The position numbers and the translations under genes were made by a program. From contig MNCI01000281.1 in the NCBI GenBank assembly GCA_015680685.1, forward strand, positions 71,761 to 135,760: 64,000 nucleotides of DNA, written 5' to 3'. The notes beneath the pieces were generated by a model that ran no database searches, was not told where the DNA came from, and worked only from the letters and a program-made list of their open reading frames with translations. Positions 35,919 to 47,590 of the stretch are shown in pieces (the stretch's first letter is position 1; each line of letters opens with the position of its first letter). The DNA comes from Gnetum montanum. Lineage: Eukaryota > Streptophyta > Gnetopsida > Gnetales > Gnetaceae.

Positions 35919-36287
35919 TGTTGGATCTTCTTTGCACATGTCCAATCTAAGTGGCCATTCTTTTAACTTATTTAAAATAAAAGTCACTCTAAATCTTCCT
36001 TTAATGTCTATATGTAGTAAACATAAGTGGTTTCTTTAACTAAGTTACAAAATTGTAATGTTGGGTTTGGTTTTGTTGTTGAGAAGGAAGAAAGACAAGG
36101 CGAGAGAAAAAGGGAGGTAGAAATAACTGTATTATAAATTTGGGTTTGGTTTGGTTTTGTTATGAGAAGCAAAGGGATTGTAGGAGGGAGGGAGGAAGGA
36201 AGGATTATGCTAATATGTACCTATCAAAAATTTATGTACCCTTATGATATATAGCCAATACAAATGTTAATGATACTTTTGTTAAAC
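35919..36287. other. Non-coding interval with short direct repeat
   Basis: A TTGGGTTTGGTTTTGTTGT-like stretch at 36062 recurs near 36138, and a G/A-rich GGAGGGAGGGAGG lies near 36184. No gene seen. Confidence 0.5.
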
Positions 36288-36420
36288 ATGAGGTGTTAGC
36301 TTAGTAGTAAAGACTCTTGATTTCAAAGCTCCAAGTGACAGGTTGAATTCTAATGGGCAATGTTGAGTTATATATCTTGGGGTATACTTATATTACAATT
36401 CTTTTGGGGTTCCAACATCA
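36288..36420 (+). repeat. tRNA-derived SINE copy 4
   Basis: A box TTAGCTTAGTAG (36296-36307) and B box GGTTGAATTC (36341-36350) are 45 bp apart. The tail ends GGTTCCAACATC. A second fragment of the same tail (TTTCAAGGTTCCAACAC) lies at about 36443-36459. Confidence 0.78.
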
Positions 36421-36459
36421 ACCTACCCCTACATTAGGATTATTTCAAGGTTCCAACAC

Positions 36460-37434
36460 CCCCTTACATTAGCATACTTATTAGAATCAAACTTACAAGG
36501 TGGGTGTTAGAACCAAAAGAAGATGATCATATCTATATCTAGGACTTCTAACCAACATGAACTTTTATGATACTTTCATTAAATATAATGATGTGTCAAA
36601 TCAACATACTCATCAAAGTCAAACATGTAACTTGTAAACCACAATTTACATGCTTAAACTAATCAAGCAATGCCTCATTGACTATTATAATCAAATTTAT
36701 GACCTATAAACTATGAGCTACATGTTCTAATTGAGCAATGCTTTATTGACTACAAGTTAGGTTTTGATTAAATAACTAGCATTTACAATTGTAAAAGTTG
36801 AACAAGTTGTAGTAGACATTAACAAAGTATTTTTTATTTTAAGTACAATAATAAAAGGTGTCTTCTTCTTATTTGAAATGTCTATTTCAATAAAATAACA
36901 TGAATGAATATTAATAAGGCTAGAACTAGTTTCATCTTTGCTAACATTTATAAGCAAGACTATATAAAATCTAAAACTTATAAATATTAATGGAATATTT
37001 AGATTTTCAACTGAAGAGAGAACACCTAGTGATGGTGAATAAAAGAGATCAAACTTGTGATTTCATAGTCAAGTTATTTATCTTTATGCTAAAATCATTT
37101 TCATCATGTAAATTTAAAGTAGCATAAATGAATCTTAACCATATTATATTTATTATATACTTAAGTGGTTTATCTTAAGTTTTTATGACCATTGCTCACT
37201 ACTAGTAGAAGGGATCGCTACCTTTTATTAATTTTTATTCATTGGTGATCATAAGCACCTCAATTTTTCTTTGATCTTTATGAAGAAAAGGGATGTATGC
37301 TCCTTTTATAAGAAAAAAAACCTTTCATATTATATTTAATATCAATTTATTTCGAGAAGAGTATAGTTCCAAAATGTGCAAATAAAGTATTGAGAATGAA
37401 TTATAATATTAAATATAATTTGCTAATTATTTTT
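36460..37434. other. AT-rich interval, no gene recognised
   Basis: Nothing identifiable. The frame at 36757-36957 (-) is low-complexity. Confidence 0.5.
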
Positions 37435-38250
37435 CTTTTTGAAATTGATCCTTGATATTATCAAATATTTTTCAAAAATATATTGAGACTTTGTAACCAT
37501 TTAATAAATCCTTTGTAATTTCCCAAACGTAATACAAATTTTCAATCTCTAGTTACTAGAATCACTTGCAAGGTAATTGAAGTGGGCTAGTAGAGTGGAA
37601 CATTACTTAGCAATGCTTGTTACTAGTAATCTTATTAAAAAAAATGAAGAAATGATGATGCATTTGCATGATGTGAATATACAATTTTGCCACTGAAAAA
37701 AATGAATAAGTCATTTAGGTTACTAGCACAAGAAAGAAACTAGATGCATTAAAAAAAAGATGAGAAATAGAATGATGTTAAGTATAATACTAAACTACTT
37801 GAACTCTAAATTAGAGAAATTTTTACTATTGTAATATTTTTTTTGGAAATTGATCCTTTATGTTTTCAACTTTTTTTCAAAAACGTGTCAAAACTTTATA
37901 ATCTTTTCGCAAATCCTTTATAATTTAGTAAATGTAATAAAAATTTTTAGTTTATAGTTTCGAAAATCTCTTACAAGGAAGCTAAGGTGGGCTAGGAGAG
38001 TAGACACTTGCATAGCAATGCTTGTTATTGGTAATCCTATAGAAAAAAGGAAATAAAGAAATGATTATATGTTTACATAATGTGAATATATAATTTTGCA
38101 AATAAAAAAATGAATATACCATTAGGGTTGCTAGCCTAAGAAAGGAACGAGATGCATGAAATAAATATATGAAATAGAATGATGTTAAGTAGAATATTAA
38201 ACAACTTAAACTCTAAATTAGATACTTATTCATTATCGTAATAATTTGTT
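37435..38250. repeat. Tandem duplication, two units of about 405 bp
   Basis: Unit 1 (37435-37840) and unit 2 (37841-38250) share, in order, GAAATTGATCCTT, AAATCCTTTRTAATTT, GTGGGCTAG, AGCAATGCTTGTTA, GATGTGAATATA-like, AAATAGAATGATGTTAAGTA and AACTCTAAATTAGA. The period is 405 bp (37441 to 37846). By eye identity is 75-80%. Non-coding, origin unknown. Confidence 0.8.
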
Positions 38251-38466
38251 TTAATTATATTGAAATTATTTTCTAAAAAAATCATATTTTAATAAATTTT
38301 TTAAAATTATATTTAAATAATATTAATATGGATCATTATATGAAGTGATAATAAGATGCTTGAGACCTAGGATGAAGCTTAAGTGCAACTATTCAAAAAT
38401 GAGATTAGGCTTTCGCTTATGTACTAACCCTTTTAGGAGTATTAAAATGGATAGAATGAGTATAAG

Positions 38467-39381
38467 TGATGAGTGACTAGGTACCCCTATGCCCAACCAT
38501 ATGAATCACGAGCTTTCACGCGCAACTCGGTCGAAATCCGTAGACTGTAAGCACTTAACATACACCAGACTCTAATCGGTGAAACCTTCGGTTAGAACAG
38601 TCGTTGTCATCCTAATCTCACTTGTGAGGTTTTGTTTATGATGGTTACGTGAGACTAAGGCTAATGATTTTTATAGCTTTTTAATTATCTTTTGGGGCAG
38701 CTAATTATCATGGAAAGTAAGGCTAGAACATTAATTAATCTAAAATTATCTTAATCTAAATCTTTAACTATTCCTAACATAAGTATCTGGTCCCATCTTT
38801 CGAGCACGTTCTAAGCATCTCCTAACACTTCTGGGTTACTAGATGTTAAGCATCACTGGGTTTACCAAGTGTTTGAGTTACGTTCGAGATGGTCGTACTT
38901 ATGGCCTTTAAGAACTACGAATGAACAATAGCGATTGAAATCATAATAACAAAAACTTAAGTAATTAACAAGTAACTAATAAAGCATAAACATCTTAAAC
39001 TATTAAATGCATAAAATAGCTAAGTCCAAATGCTGCAAGGAATGCTTGAATAGTTCTTCTTTATTTCCATCACATCAATGGTCTTAGATACATCAACACT
39101 TGAATAAAGAGCCGATCACTTTTCTTACACCTGCTGCAGGCACTTGGAAAATATTCTATCTCCGGCCAGACCAAACTGCAAGAGCTTCGCTACAACTAAC
39201 TGAAAAGGTGCCTAAATGAGGTGGAAGGCCCTCTTATTTATAGGCTGAGATAGGTGGCTACGTAAACGGGGCCACGTTGATGCAGGGAGGCTATGTCGAT
39301 GGGCCTGTGTCGACGCGGCCACGTATACGCGGCCCCATATACGCAGCCCAGTCAATGCATTGACATAATGACACTTCATCA
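38467..39381 (-). repeat. R6 3' LTR (915 bp)
   Basis: TGATGAG (38467) to TTCATCA (39381). Minus-strand TATAAATAA at 39234-39242 and AATAAA at 39060-39065. U3 carries GTATACGCGGCC-type palindromes (39245-39362). Confidence 0.93.
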
Positions 39382-39395
39382 TACCCCCACGATTG
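39382..39395 (-). other. R6 3' polypurine tract
   Basis: In element sense CAATCGTGGGGGTA next to the LTR start. Confidence 0.85.
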
Positions 39396-39619
39396 AGCAA
39401 AAACTTATCCTTGAGTTACTTTACAATTTGGAAGGTATGGATTCTTATTTACAACACACATACATGACACACACATGACACAACATGAATTGGACCAAGT
39501 GCTCGAGTTACAGAGGAGGACAAGTTACAAAAAATGGCAGTGTTCAAAGACAAAATTGAACACCTCGTTGGTCCTGGAGCCTCTACTATGTAGGATGATG
39601 CATAAATTGCTAGAGAAGA

Positions 39620-42471
39620 TCACACTGTCCCTGGGGGTGGTGGTTTTGACGGACCTTCTCCAGCCTCTAGCCCATGTGTTGGTGGTGGCATGGATGATAG
39701 TTGTCCCGTGACAGTTGAAACTTCTGGAGGAAGCCGGAAAGCCTCCAAGAGAGCCCTCATTTTTTCTTCTTTTCTTCTGAGATCATTCACTGTCTAGGCA
39801 GCTTCTCCAATGTGTGCTGGAACTAGAACCTCCCAAGGGCATGGCAACACCAGAAGGAGTTCTTTTAGGTTGACAAACCAAGCTGCAAACTGCTTATGTT
39901 CGATGTTGAATGCTCAGATTGATGCCTATAGCTACTGGTAGTCATTCATTCTATGACCCAGGTCCTTTGAAACTATACGTTGTCCTTCAAAGCTTATGTG
40001 GAGGACCTCAATTTTTGCGTTTTCTATTGCCAGCTTTTGTTTTGTTACCTTGTGCGCTTGGAACTCCCCCTCGTATAGGGAATACGAGGCAACCACTTTT
40101 TTTCCAATTCTAACCTCGATCTCCCAGCTGTGAGCATAGCCAGGTTTGCATATTGAAGGTTGGCCAACTCCATGTATTCTGTCATCTCCTCAATCTATAG
40201 CTCCTTCAGGAGAATTTCTGCTTTATTGTAGGCATTCAACCCATCAAAGATAGATTGCCATACATCACCTCCCTCTCGGAGCTATTGGAGCACTTGGTTC
40301 ATCTTGGCTTTGGCGACTTGAATGTGCTTCTCATTTACCTCCTTCTGCAGTCCCACTTGGTCCCTGTAATGATTTTTGACTTTTTTGAATTTTAGGGCCT
40401 CATTCTTCCAAGCAGCAATTTCAATTGCAGATTTCTTTCATAATGCCCAAACCTCCTCCATTGATAGATTTCGATTTTCAAAAGCCAACCTTCTTATGTT
40501 AGCGTTCACCCTAGCTAGCTCCTCCTGCTGTTAGTGGATGAAATTTTTCATGTGTTCCTTCTCTACACCAACATTGCACAGGCAATGAACCTCCGCAATC
40601 CGTCGCACATTCTCCTGATGAACCTCCGCCAAGTCCTTGCCTAAGCGATGTGCTTGGGCATCTACCATGGACTTGTCGAAGATCGTCATCTCTTGCACAT
40701 CCTCAACGACCTGAAGTTTAAGTTGAAGCTATTGAAAAGCTTCATCTCTAGTGATTTTGCAGTTGAGGATGGTTAGATCAGCAAGCTAGGCTCTTAATTG
40801 GGCTACCTTAATTGTCAAGTGTTGACAAGCGACTTGATCAGCTTCAAGTTGCCCTTCCAAAATGAGGCTCTTGCCCCTTGCCTAGAGTAGCTTCGATTGG
40901 GTTGCAGTAATGTTTTCCGGAAGGTCGAAAACATCTGGAATTGGTTGCCCAGTTCCCACCAGTCGGTCCAACAACTCTTCATGTTCAGCTGCATCAATCT
41001 TGCTACGCAAAGTTCTGACAGATACTTATACATGTTGTAGTCGATGAATGTTTGGTACAGGTGTTGTCGATGAATTGAGAACTGTAGCAATTATGTCAGC
41101 AACCACTTCGGCCACAACTTCCTGTCCCTGGTGCTGCATCACTAGGACCATCGCCTCTTCACCATCTTCCAACCATATCGAGAAGGTAGCAGCATTCCCT
41201 AAGATTTCAGGGAATAACTATTGGGTTGAGGTTGATACATCTCAGATGCTTGGATCTATTTTGGTTGGAACTTGTGCTCGGGCGGCGGAGAATATTGGCC
41301 CTGCTCTTTCAAGCAAGCTAACTGATTAAGCCACTTGCTCTAGGTGGCCCATGGTAGGGCGATAGACTGAAGGGTCTTCTCCTCCACTAGTCCTACCATA
41401 TTGCTCTTGCTGGCTCAAGAGCATTTCCCGGATCTCACGGATGTATTCTCCTATGGTTTGCGAGCTCGTCTGTGTTGTTTGTGTAGGTGGTGGAGGTGGT
41501 TGCTACTTCTCCTCTGTCTGTGTGGTGGCAAGAGTTTTTTCTTTCATCATCTCTTGTCACGAGGCAATTGGGGTGCACTGGATTACGTCATTGGAATATC
41601 GTGCTATCCCTGCCCATTTGCACAACTTTTGGATTAGGCAGGGAAAGGGGAGAGTTCATCTTCCACGTTCGTTCTTAGTGAACCTCTTTTCAATCTCCAA
41701 AACAGCAGCTATGGAAGACTTATTGGGAATTTCCCACTCAAGGTGGCACATGCACGAGCAGAGAAAGCTGTGATTTTGCTTGGTGTTACTATTGGGCTCA
41801 AGTGGTAAGACCCGATCTTTGAGTACACTCTCTGTCATGGTCAAGGAGCCTAATTCCTTATGCTCTACCCCGTAGCACCATTTGGTCCATTATGCCTTTA
41901 CCTCTGGATTGGCCTGCTTTGGAATTTCCACCACATTTGCCCCAGTTTTAGGCAACCCCAGATCCTACGCTATTGCCTCTGAAGAGTAAGAGACATAAAT
42001 GTTTTTGATTCTTACTCTAGACCTTGGTTGTCGATTTGTCCAAAATAGATAAGTTTCTCTTAAGTACCATTCACCGCTGGTTGTGATGATTGGCCACATC
42101 GAAGAGTTCTGCAGTTGAAGCCTCACTTCTTCTAGTGCATTCTCGAGGAATGGTTTAAAATTTAGCTCTTGAAGGAGCATTCGTTGCATTTCATGCAGCG
42201 TTATAACATCAAGGAAGGCTTGCATCAGGGTGACCTCAAGCTGCGGAGCTATCCCAGGAGTCTCATCCCCAAGTGATTGCTCACCAAGAATCTCCTCTTT
42301 GAGAATTTGATGAACAGCTTCCATGTTAGGTCTTTCGTGGAAGGGCCTAGTTGCATGAGAGCCCTCTGCATGCTCTGGAAGTTGCACACCTCGTCCCCTT
42401 CCCGTGTGTGGGCGCTTGTCCCTTGGTTGTGATAGTCCTTCATCCCTTGGGTGCCTCAGTTTGGGTGCCAT
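39620..42471 (-). pseudogene. R6 aORF: accessory ORF downstream of integrase, about 950 codons
   Basis: Function unknown. ATG (42471) in GATTGTAGATGG opens MAPKLRHPRDEGLSQPRDKR, a basic N terminus that could be a nuclear signal. The frame stays open for 168 codons (to 41965) and contains NFKPFLENA, SSMWPIITTSGEWYL and ETYLFWTNRQ. Beyond a stop are a SLTMTES stretch, NKSSIAAVLEIEKRF and TLPFPA, collinear with R8. The second half is Gln/Glu/Lys-rich and looks like a coiled coil, with EYMELANLQYANLAML near 40160-40205. It ends GEGPSKPPPPGTV and a stop (39620-39622). No transmembrane segment or signal peptide was seen. A sense accessory ORF after integrase is known for Athila-class plant elements, but I cannot match this sequence to one. 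Confidence 0.8.
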
Positions 42472-42660
42472 CTACAATCAAACATAATTGCCTGTTAGAC
42501 CGTTCATAAGTAGCTTAAGTTGGTCTGTATATACTTTCTCATTTTGACCAAGTTATGTTATTGGCATAGGCACACTATTAAGTCTTCTGGAGCATTAATT
42601 TATGGGTAGGACCAAAGTTTTCATAATTAACAAACTAATTAATTAATTACACAAAGGCAC

Positions 42661-42677
42661 CACCCCCCACGATTGAG
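42661..42677 (-). other. R6 internal PPT-like motif 2
   Basis: In element sense CTCAATCGTGGGGGGTG, 190 bp upstream of the aORF ATG. Confidence 0.65.
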
Positions 42678-44460
42678 AGCATACCTCCAGTTGCGTAAAA
42701 GGTCAAGGATAGGTTGATGTGGACACGTGATGGAATGGAGGTGCATTGAGAAGGGTTAGGCAAAAAAAATGGCAAAAACACCCCTCAATTTGGATCCCAA
42801 ATGATAAAATTTTCAAAGTGCAGCGGGTGTATATATAGGGGTTGGGCGCTATGTCGACAGGGCCACATATACATGACTGCATATACGCAGGCACTACGTA
42901 TATGGGGCCCCGTATACGTAGTCCTGTATACCCATTGACCAACGTTGACCAACCCATAAAATACTTGAAACGATGAATTTGAAAAGCCAAATTGGAGCGG
43001 TTGAAGCGCGTGAAAGGCCTGGTCATGGTTGAGGACATGAGGAAGGTAATGAAACGTGAAAAAGAGACAAAAAATCGGAGAATGAGACACAAAAAGAACT
43101 CTACGAGGAAGAAATCGAATGACGGGACACTGAAACTAGTCAACCAAGGAATCCAAAGGATGGAAGGCTTAACAAGCGGGACCAGGAATATGTAGGTGGG
43201 TCCTCTCCATAGCAGGTAATAGCCTTCATAGCCCCTGCATACCCTCAACACCAGGGTTCATGGGCCTGGGTTCCAAGAATTGGTGTTGGCCAGTTAAGAC
43301 TCCAAACCAAGAGAGCCCGCCAAGGCATGAGAAGCCGACAGAAAACACGACGAACACATAAAGCATAAAAAGGGCAATGAGGTGAGTACATAGAGAAGTG
43401 GGAACAAAGGGAGAGGAGAGAATGGAAATTTCGAGTGTTGGCCACATGAAACCCCATGTGTGATTATGGTTAAGTGACTTGGTAGAACCTTTCCTAAGGT
43501 CAGACCCAAAACCATCCGCAGTTAATGACATCGCAGCAATAGACGAAGTCCCGACCATCCCCCAAGGAAGCAAGAACAACCCCACAGAGAACCACCACTC
43601 CAGTAAACATGAGAAGAATGAAGTGAAATGGGATGAAGTTAGATGGAACCAAGGAAGTGCCATAGCTAATGCGTATGGCCCGTGAGAGGCGGTCTAAGGG
43701 GTGTGCTTTGAATTCCCACAGTGAGTCATTTTTCTTTTCTTTTGTTCGGTGGAACCACACAATGTGAAGACCCATGCATGTTTGCATGCATCTGACCAAG
43801 GGGTGTGCTTTGAATCCTCATGTTTTTTTTGAATTTTTTGGTGAGGACCACACCATGCAAGGTCGAACTACCCAGAAGCTTCCGTGGAGAGAGACTTGGA
43901 GTGGTAGGAAATTCGTAAGGGCAGACCAACAACCTAGGGAACAGAACAGAACAATGAATAAAGCATTCCCCTTGAAGGCACACCTGATTCAACCAATGGA
44001 TCATCCCTGAGTTTGGGAACTACACAAGTCACACATTAATTAAAATTTTTTTAAGTGAAGGGGTTGCATGCTCGCAACAGAAAGAAAACCATGGAAGGGC
44101 GAATGGGTGAATGACGTGGACTCATTTTTGAGTTTATGAAGTGAAAAAAAATGTAAAATCCAAGGAAAACCATGCAATGGTGGAAGCCAGATAATGAGGA
44201 AGTCTATTACAGTACCCATCGTAATGAAAACCAACCGCGCCAGATGCTTGAAGACAATACGACGATGTCTTAGCAATTACGTGAAAAATGGAATAGGCAC
44301 AAAGAAATGAAAAATAATTAAGGAAAAGGAGAAGATGTTCAAAGAATGTGCAAACGTATGAACGATGGTAAAAAATAGAAAAGTGTAAAACAAAAAAGTA
44401 TAAAATAAATAATGACAAAATGGTGAGGGGTGTAGCGAGATGGATCAATAGGGATGACGG
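42678..44460 (-). other. R6 spacer between integrase and motif 2
   Basis: Contains the conserved block (43189-43275) about 540 bp before motif 2, and a 102-bp tandem duplication (43696-43797 and 43798-43900, each starting AAGGGGTGTGCTTTGAAT). Several open frames up to 182 codons lie here on the minus strand, but they overlap each other and have no counterpart in the other copies, so I call none. Confidence 0.6.
43696..43900. repeat. 102-bp tandem duplication in R6 spacer
   Basis: AAGGGGTGTGCTTTGAAT starts both units (43696 and 43798). Both then run into a segment that ends with a TGGTGTGGTTC-like sequence in minus sense. R1 and R4 have a single unit. Confidence 0.6.
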
Positions 44461-44477
44461 TCTCCCCCACGACTAGG
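44461..44477 (-). other. R6 internal PPT-like motif 1
   Basis: In element sense CCTAGTCGTGGGGGAGA, just after the end of integrase. Confidence 0.65.
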
Positions 44478-45720
44478 TGGAAAGGGGGAGATGCAAAAAA
44501 TGGAACGTGGCAGACTGGGTGATGGTGAGGTGGTGGCACTGGTTGCATGGAGTTCATAGAAAGGTTTTAGTTGTTGGTGGTTGACTAGTTGTGTTCTGGT
44601 GGGTTCCTCAGGTTTGTGGAAAAGCAAGGCCCCGGATGGGAAGGTTTTGGAGACAATATAAGGTCCCTCCCATAGTGTTTGAAACTTGGTCGGTTGGGAT
44701 ATATGTGAGGGGTTCCAATACAACACCTTGTCTCCACATCTAAATGTAACCTTTCGAATCCTAAGATCATGTCATTTCTTGTTATAGGCCTTATGGATTT
44801 CATTTGAAAACAGGGCCACTAATCGGTTCTCATCTAGCACACTTAAATTGATTAGTCATTCACATTGTGCTAGCGGTAGGTCAAGGCCGAGGTCACTGGC
44901 TGTGGATAGTGTGCAGAGTTCTGCTTAGATTGGAAGCGTTGGCAACTTTTTGTACACTAACTCATAGGGAGAGTACCCTACAGGAAGTTTCCAGGTGGAG
45001 TGATAGGCCCATAGGACATCGTTGAGCTTGGTACTCCAATACCTCTTGTATTTGTTGATGGTTTGGGTAAGGATCTTGGTCATCTCCCTATTGGTGACTT
45101 CGACTTGCCTATTGGCTTGGGGGTGATAGGGTGTTGTAAATTTATGTGTTACCCCTAAGCATTGCATGAGTTTCCAAAAAGTGACACCTGTGAAGTGAGT
45201 CCCATTATCAGAAATGAGTGCACGTGGCACTCCAAACCTGGTAATGATTTTTTGTTGGACAAATCGTGCGATAGTCTTCGAAGAACAGTCGATGATGGCT
45301 ATCACTTTTGCCCACTTTGTATAGTAGTCCACAGCTATGATGATGTATGCCTTTCCATTTGACAAGGGGGTGATGGGCCCCATGAAGTCGATACCCTAGA
45401 TGTCAAAGGGCTCCAGTGGCTAAATCCAATGCTGAGGCTCCTCCAACTGTGCTATCATCCCATCATCCCTCTGGCATTGTTCGCAGGAACAGGCAAACCA
45501 TTATGCATCCTTGAAAAGTGTAGGCCAATAATACTCTGCAAGCAGGATTTTAATGGCTGTGCGACATCCAGCATAGTCGCCCCCACAAGGGCCTTCATGA
45601 GCATCTTGGAGGATGCGTAGCATATCATCATCAGGGACACACCATTGAACCAGGCCATCTACGCACACCTTGTAAAGGTGACCATTGATTTCCATGAAAC
45701 GCTTGGCCTTATGGAGAAAC
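44478..45720 (-). pseudogene. INT: R6 integrase, DD35E core intact but frame broken
   Basis: Integrase inserts the cDNA into host DNA. The zinc-binding region (45690-45455) has ILQDAHEGPCGGDYAGCRTA, YYWPTLFKDA, a stop and CEQCQR; the second His of HHCC is replaced by Asp (GGD). The core has FMGPITPL, AVDYYTKWA (Asp codon 45327-45329), LISDNGTHFT (Asp 45207-45209) and QVEVTNREM (Glu 45099-45101), giving a D-D-35-E spacing. The frame is open for 152 codons (45383-44925). The C-terminal part (44726-44490) reads KVLYWNPSHI, FQTLWEGPYIV, QLKPFYEL, typical of the gypsy integrase tail. No chromodomain is seen, which fits the Athila/Tat side rather than chromoviruses. Confidence 0.9.
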
Positions 45721-45859
45721 TGCTATTTCTGCCAATGGTTCCACTCCTTAGGCAGCTCTTGGGTTGTGAGGTACGTGAGGATGTGGCGGAACCAAAGGGA
45801 TTCCTTGGGTACTTGAGGATCAACTGCGCATGTGAAGAGATAAGGGATCCTCCTCTTCT

Positions 45860-46255
45860 GCGTCATCCCATCATAACTGAGACAAGTGATCAGCAACCAC
45901 ATTCTCGGTCCCTTTTTGATCTACCATGGTAAGATCAAACTCCTGAAGAATCACTAGCCACCAGATTATGCGGGGGCTCACCATTGGCTTGTTTATGAAG
46001 ATCTGGATAGCACTATGGTCTGTGTGCACAAACACCTTGTATCCAAGCACATAGTGCTGGAATTTGTCCAAGGTGAACACCACCATCATCAACTCCCTCT
46101 CGGTGGTGGTGTAGTTCAGCTGAGCACCCACAATGCTACGGCTTACATAGTGGATATAATATGGACATTTTTAATCATCACATTGTGTAAGCACAACTCC
46201 AAAGGCATAGTTGGAGGCATTTTTCATAATGTGAAAGGGTTTGGACCAATTAGGT
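45860..46255 (-). pseudogene. RH: R6 RNase H domain
   Basis: It would remove the RNA strand during reverse transcription. It reads KNASNYAFGVVLTQ, then YYIHYVSRSIVGAQLNYTTT, ERELMMVVFTLDKFQHYVLG, VFVHTDHSAIQIF and VVADHLSQL. The Glu (ERELM) and the Asp of HTDHSA are kept; the first Asp of the usual D-A-S is Asn. The frame is open from 46131 to 45871. It sits between RT and integrase as usual for Ty3/gypsy. Confidence 0.88.
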
Positions 46256-47130
46256 GCCTATAGAATTGGAGCTTCTATGAGTTTCTGTTTTAGTGCTTGG
46301 AACTCACACTCGCATTCCTTGGTCCAGATGAACGGAACGTCCTTCTTTGTAAGTTCTACCAACGGCATGGCGATCTTCAAGAAGTGCTCAATGAAACGCC
46401 AGTAGTAACCAGTGTGTCCAAGGAATGACCAAATATTTTTTACGGTACTTGGTTGGCGGGTGATTCCTTGGATGACTCTGATCTTTTCAGGGTCTATGCT
46501 GATCCCTATTTGTAAGATGTGATGCCGCACCACAATGCCCTCTTGGACCATCAAATGTCTCTTCTGCTAATTAAGCCATAGATTGGTGTCTACACACCTT
46601 TTTCAAACCTTCTCCAGATGATCCAAGGCTTGCTCGAATGTGGCCCCATAGGTGGAGAAGTCATCCATGAAGACTTCTACACCATTGTTGATTTGTTACT
46701 GGAAGATGCTTAGGACAAGGCATTGGAACGTAGCAGGTGCATTGCATAGGCCAAAGGGCATCTTCTTATATGCAAAACTCCCCCATGGACTTGTGAATAT
46801 TGTTTTGGCCTAGTCCCCTAGTGCTATTTGGATTTGGTTATAACCACTATAACCATCCAAAAAGTTGTAGTAACGGTGTCTTATGATGGTGTCCAACACC
46901 TGGTCCACAAATGGGGGTGGGAAGTGGTCCTTGAAGGTTGCCATATTGAGCAACCAAAAATCAATACAGACCCTCGACTTGCCACCTTTCTTGGGTACAA
47001 TAACGAGTGAGCTAACCCATTTGCTATCGGCAACAAAATAGATGAATCCTGCCTTTAGAAATTGTTCGATTTCATCTTTTACGATCTGCTTCAGTTTGGG
47101 ATTCAACCGTCTTTGTGGTTGTCATTGTGG
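46256..47130 (-). pseudogene. RT: R6 reverse transcriptase, broken
   Basis: It copies element RNA into DNA. RT blocks in order: FVADSKWVSSLVIVPKKGG, RVCIDFWLLNMATFKDHFPP, YYNFLDGYSGYNQIQIAL, then GD, a TAG and AKTIFTSP, KKMPFGLCNAPATFQ, VFMDDFSTYGATFEQ (FMDD at 46660-46671, both Asp present), VQEGIVVRHHI, NIWSFLGHTGYYWRFI and VPFIWTKECECEFQALK. FMDDFS with these flanks is typical of the Athila/Tat side of plant Ty3/gypsy. Open parts are 47106-46810 and 46554-46258. I count at least five stops. Confidence 0.92.
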
Positions 47131-47590
47131 CTTCATGGAAGGGTCAAGATAGATTCGATGCTAGCAGACCCTGGGATCAACTCCAGTCAACTCAAGATAT
47201 GACCATGCGAATGCAGCAACCCATTTGTTTACCATCTCCAACAATCTCTTTTTCTGTTTAGGAGCAAGGGTGGCATTGATAATTACCGGCTTGCCATTTT
47301 GCAAGAATGCATATTCCAGGTGAGCTGGTAGAGACTTGAGCTCCAGGGGCTCTTGTTTAAAGCTCCCAGGGATTTGCAGCTCCCCCCAGTCATCTTGGTC
47401 ATCAACAGTGGAGACCTGTTGATGAACCTCATCCATTTCATCCATGCTTTTAACGTAGGTTTGCACTAGCCCCTTAGACGGTTCCATGCACAATGTGCTA
47501 CTAGTAGGATTATCTATCAGCCACTGGGTGCCCTCTTGGTTAGTGGCTGCTGCGTATAGGCCCTATTGAATAGGTGATTCCTCAGTACAC
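47131..47590 (-). pseudogene. R6 protease/RT linker
   Basis: Open frame 47493-47161: MEPSKGLVQTYVKSMDEMDE, GELQIPGSFKQEPLELKSLP, then KKRLLEMVNKWVAAFAWSY, which is the segment that precedes RT in gypsy Pol (the AFAWS/YxDM region). Collinear with R4 27540-27880. Confidence 0.75.

Noticed and set aside
41401-41773. Plus-strand open frames antisense to the R6 aORF
   Set aside because: Some plant elements do carry antisense ORFs, but these have no counterpart at the same aORF position in the other copies.
42703-43663. Overlapping open frames of 145 and 182 codons in the R6 spacer
   Set aside because: They overlap one another, lack domain motifs and are not conserved in the collinear spacers of R1, R3, R4 or R8.
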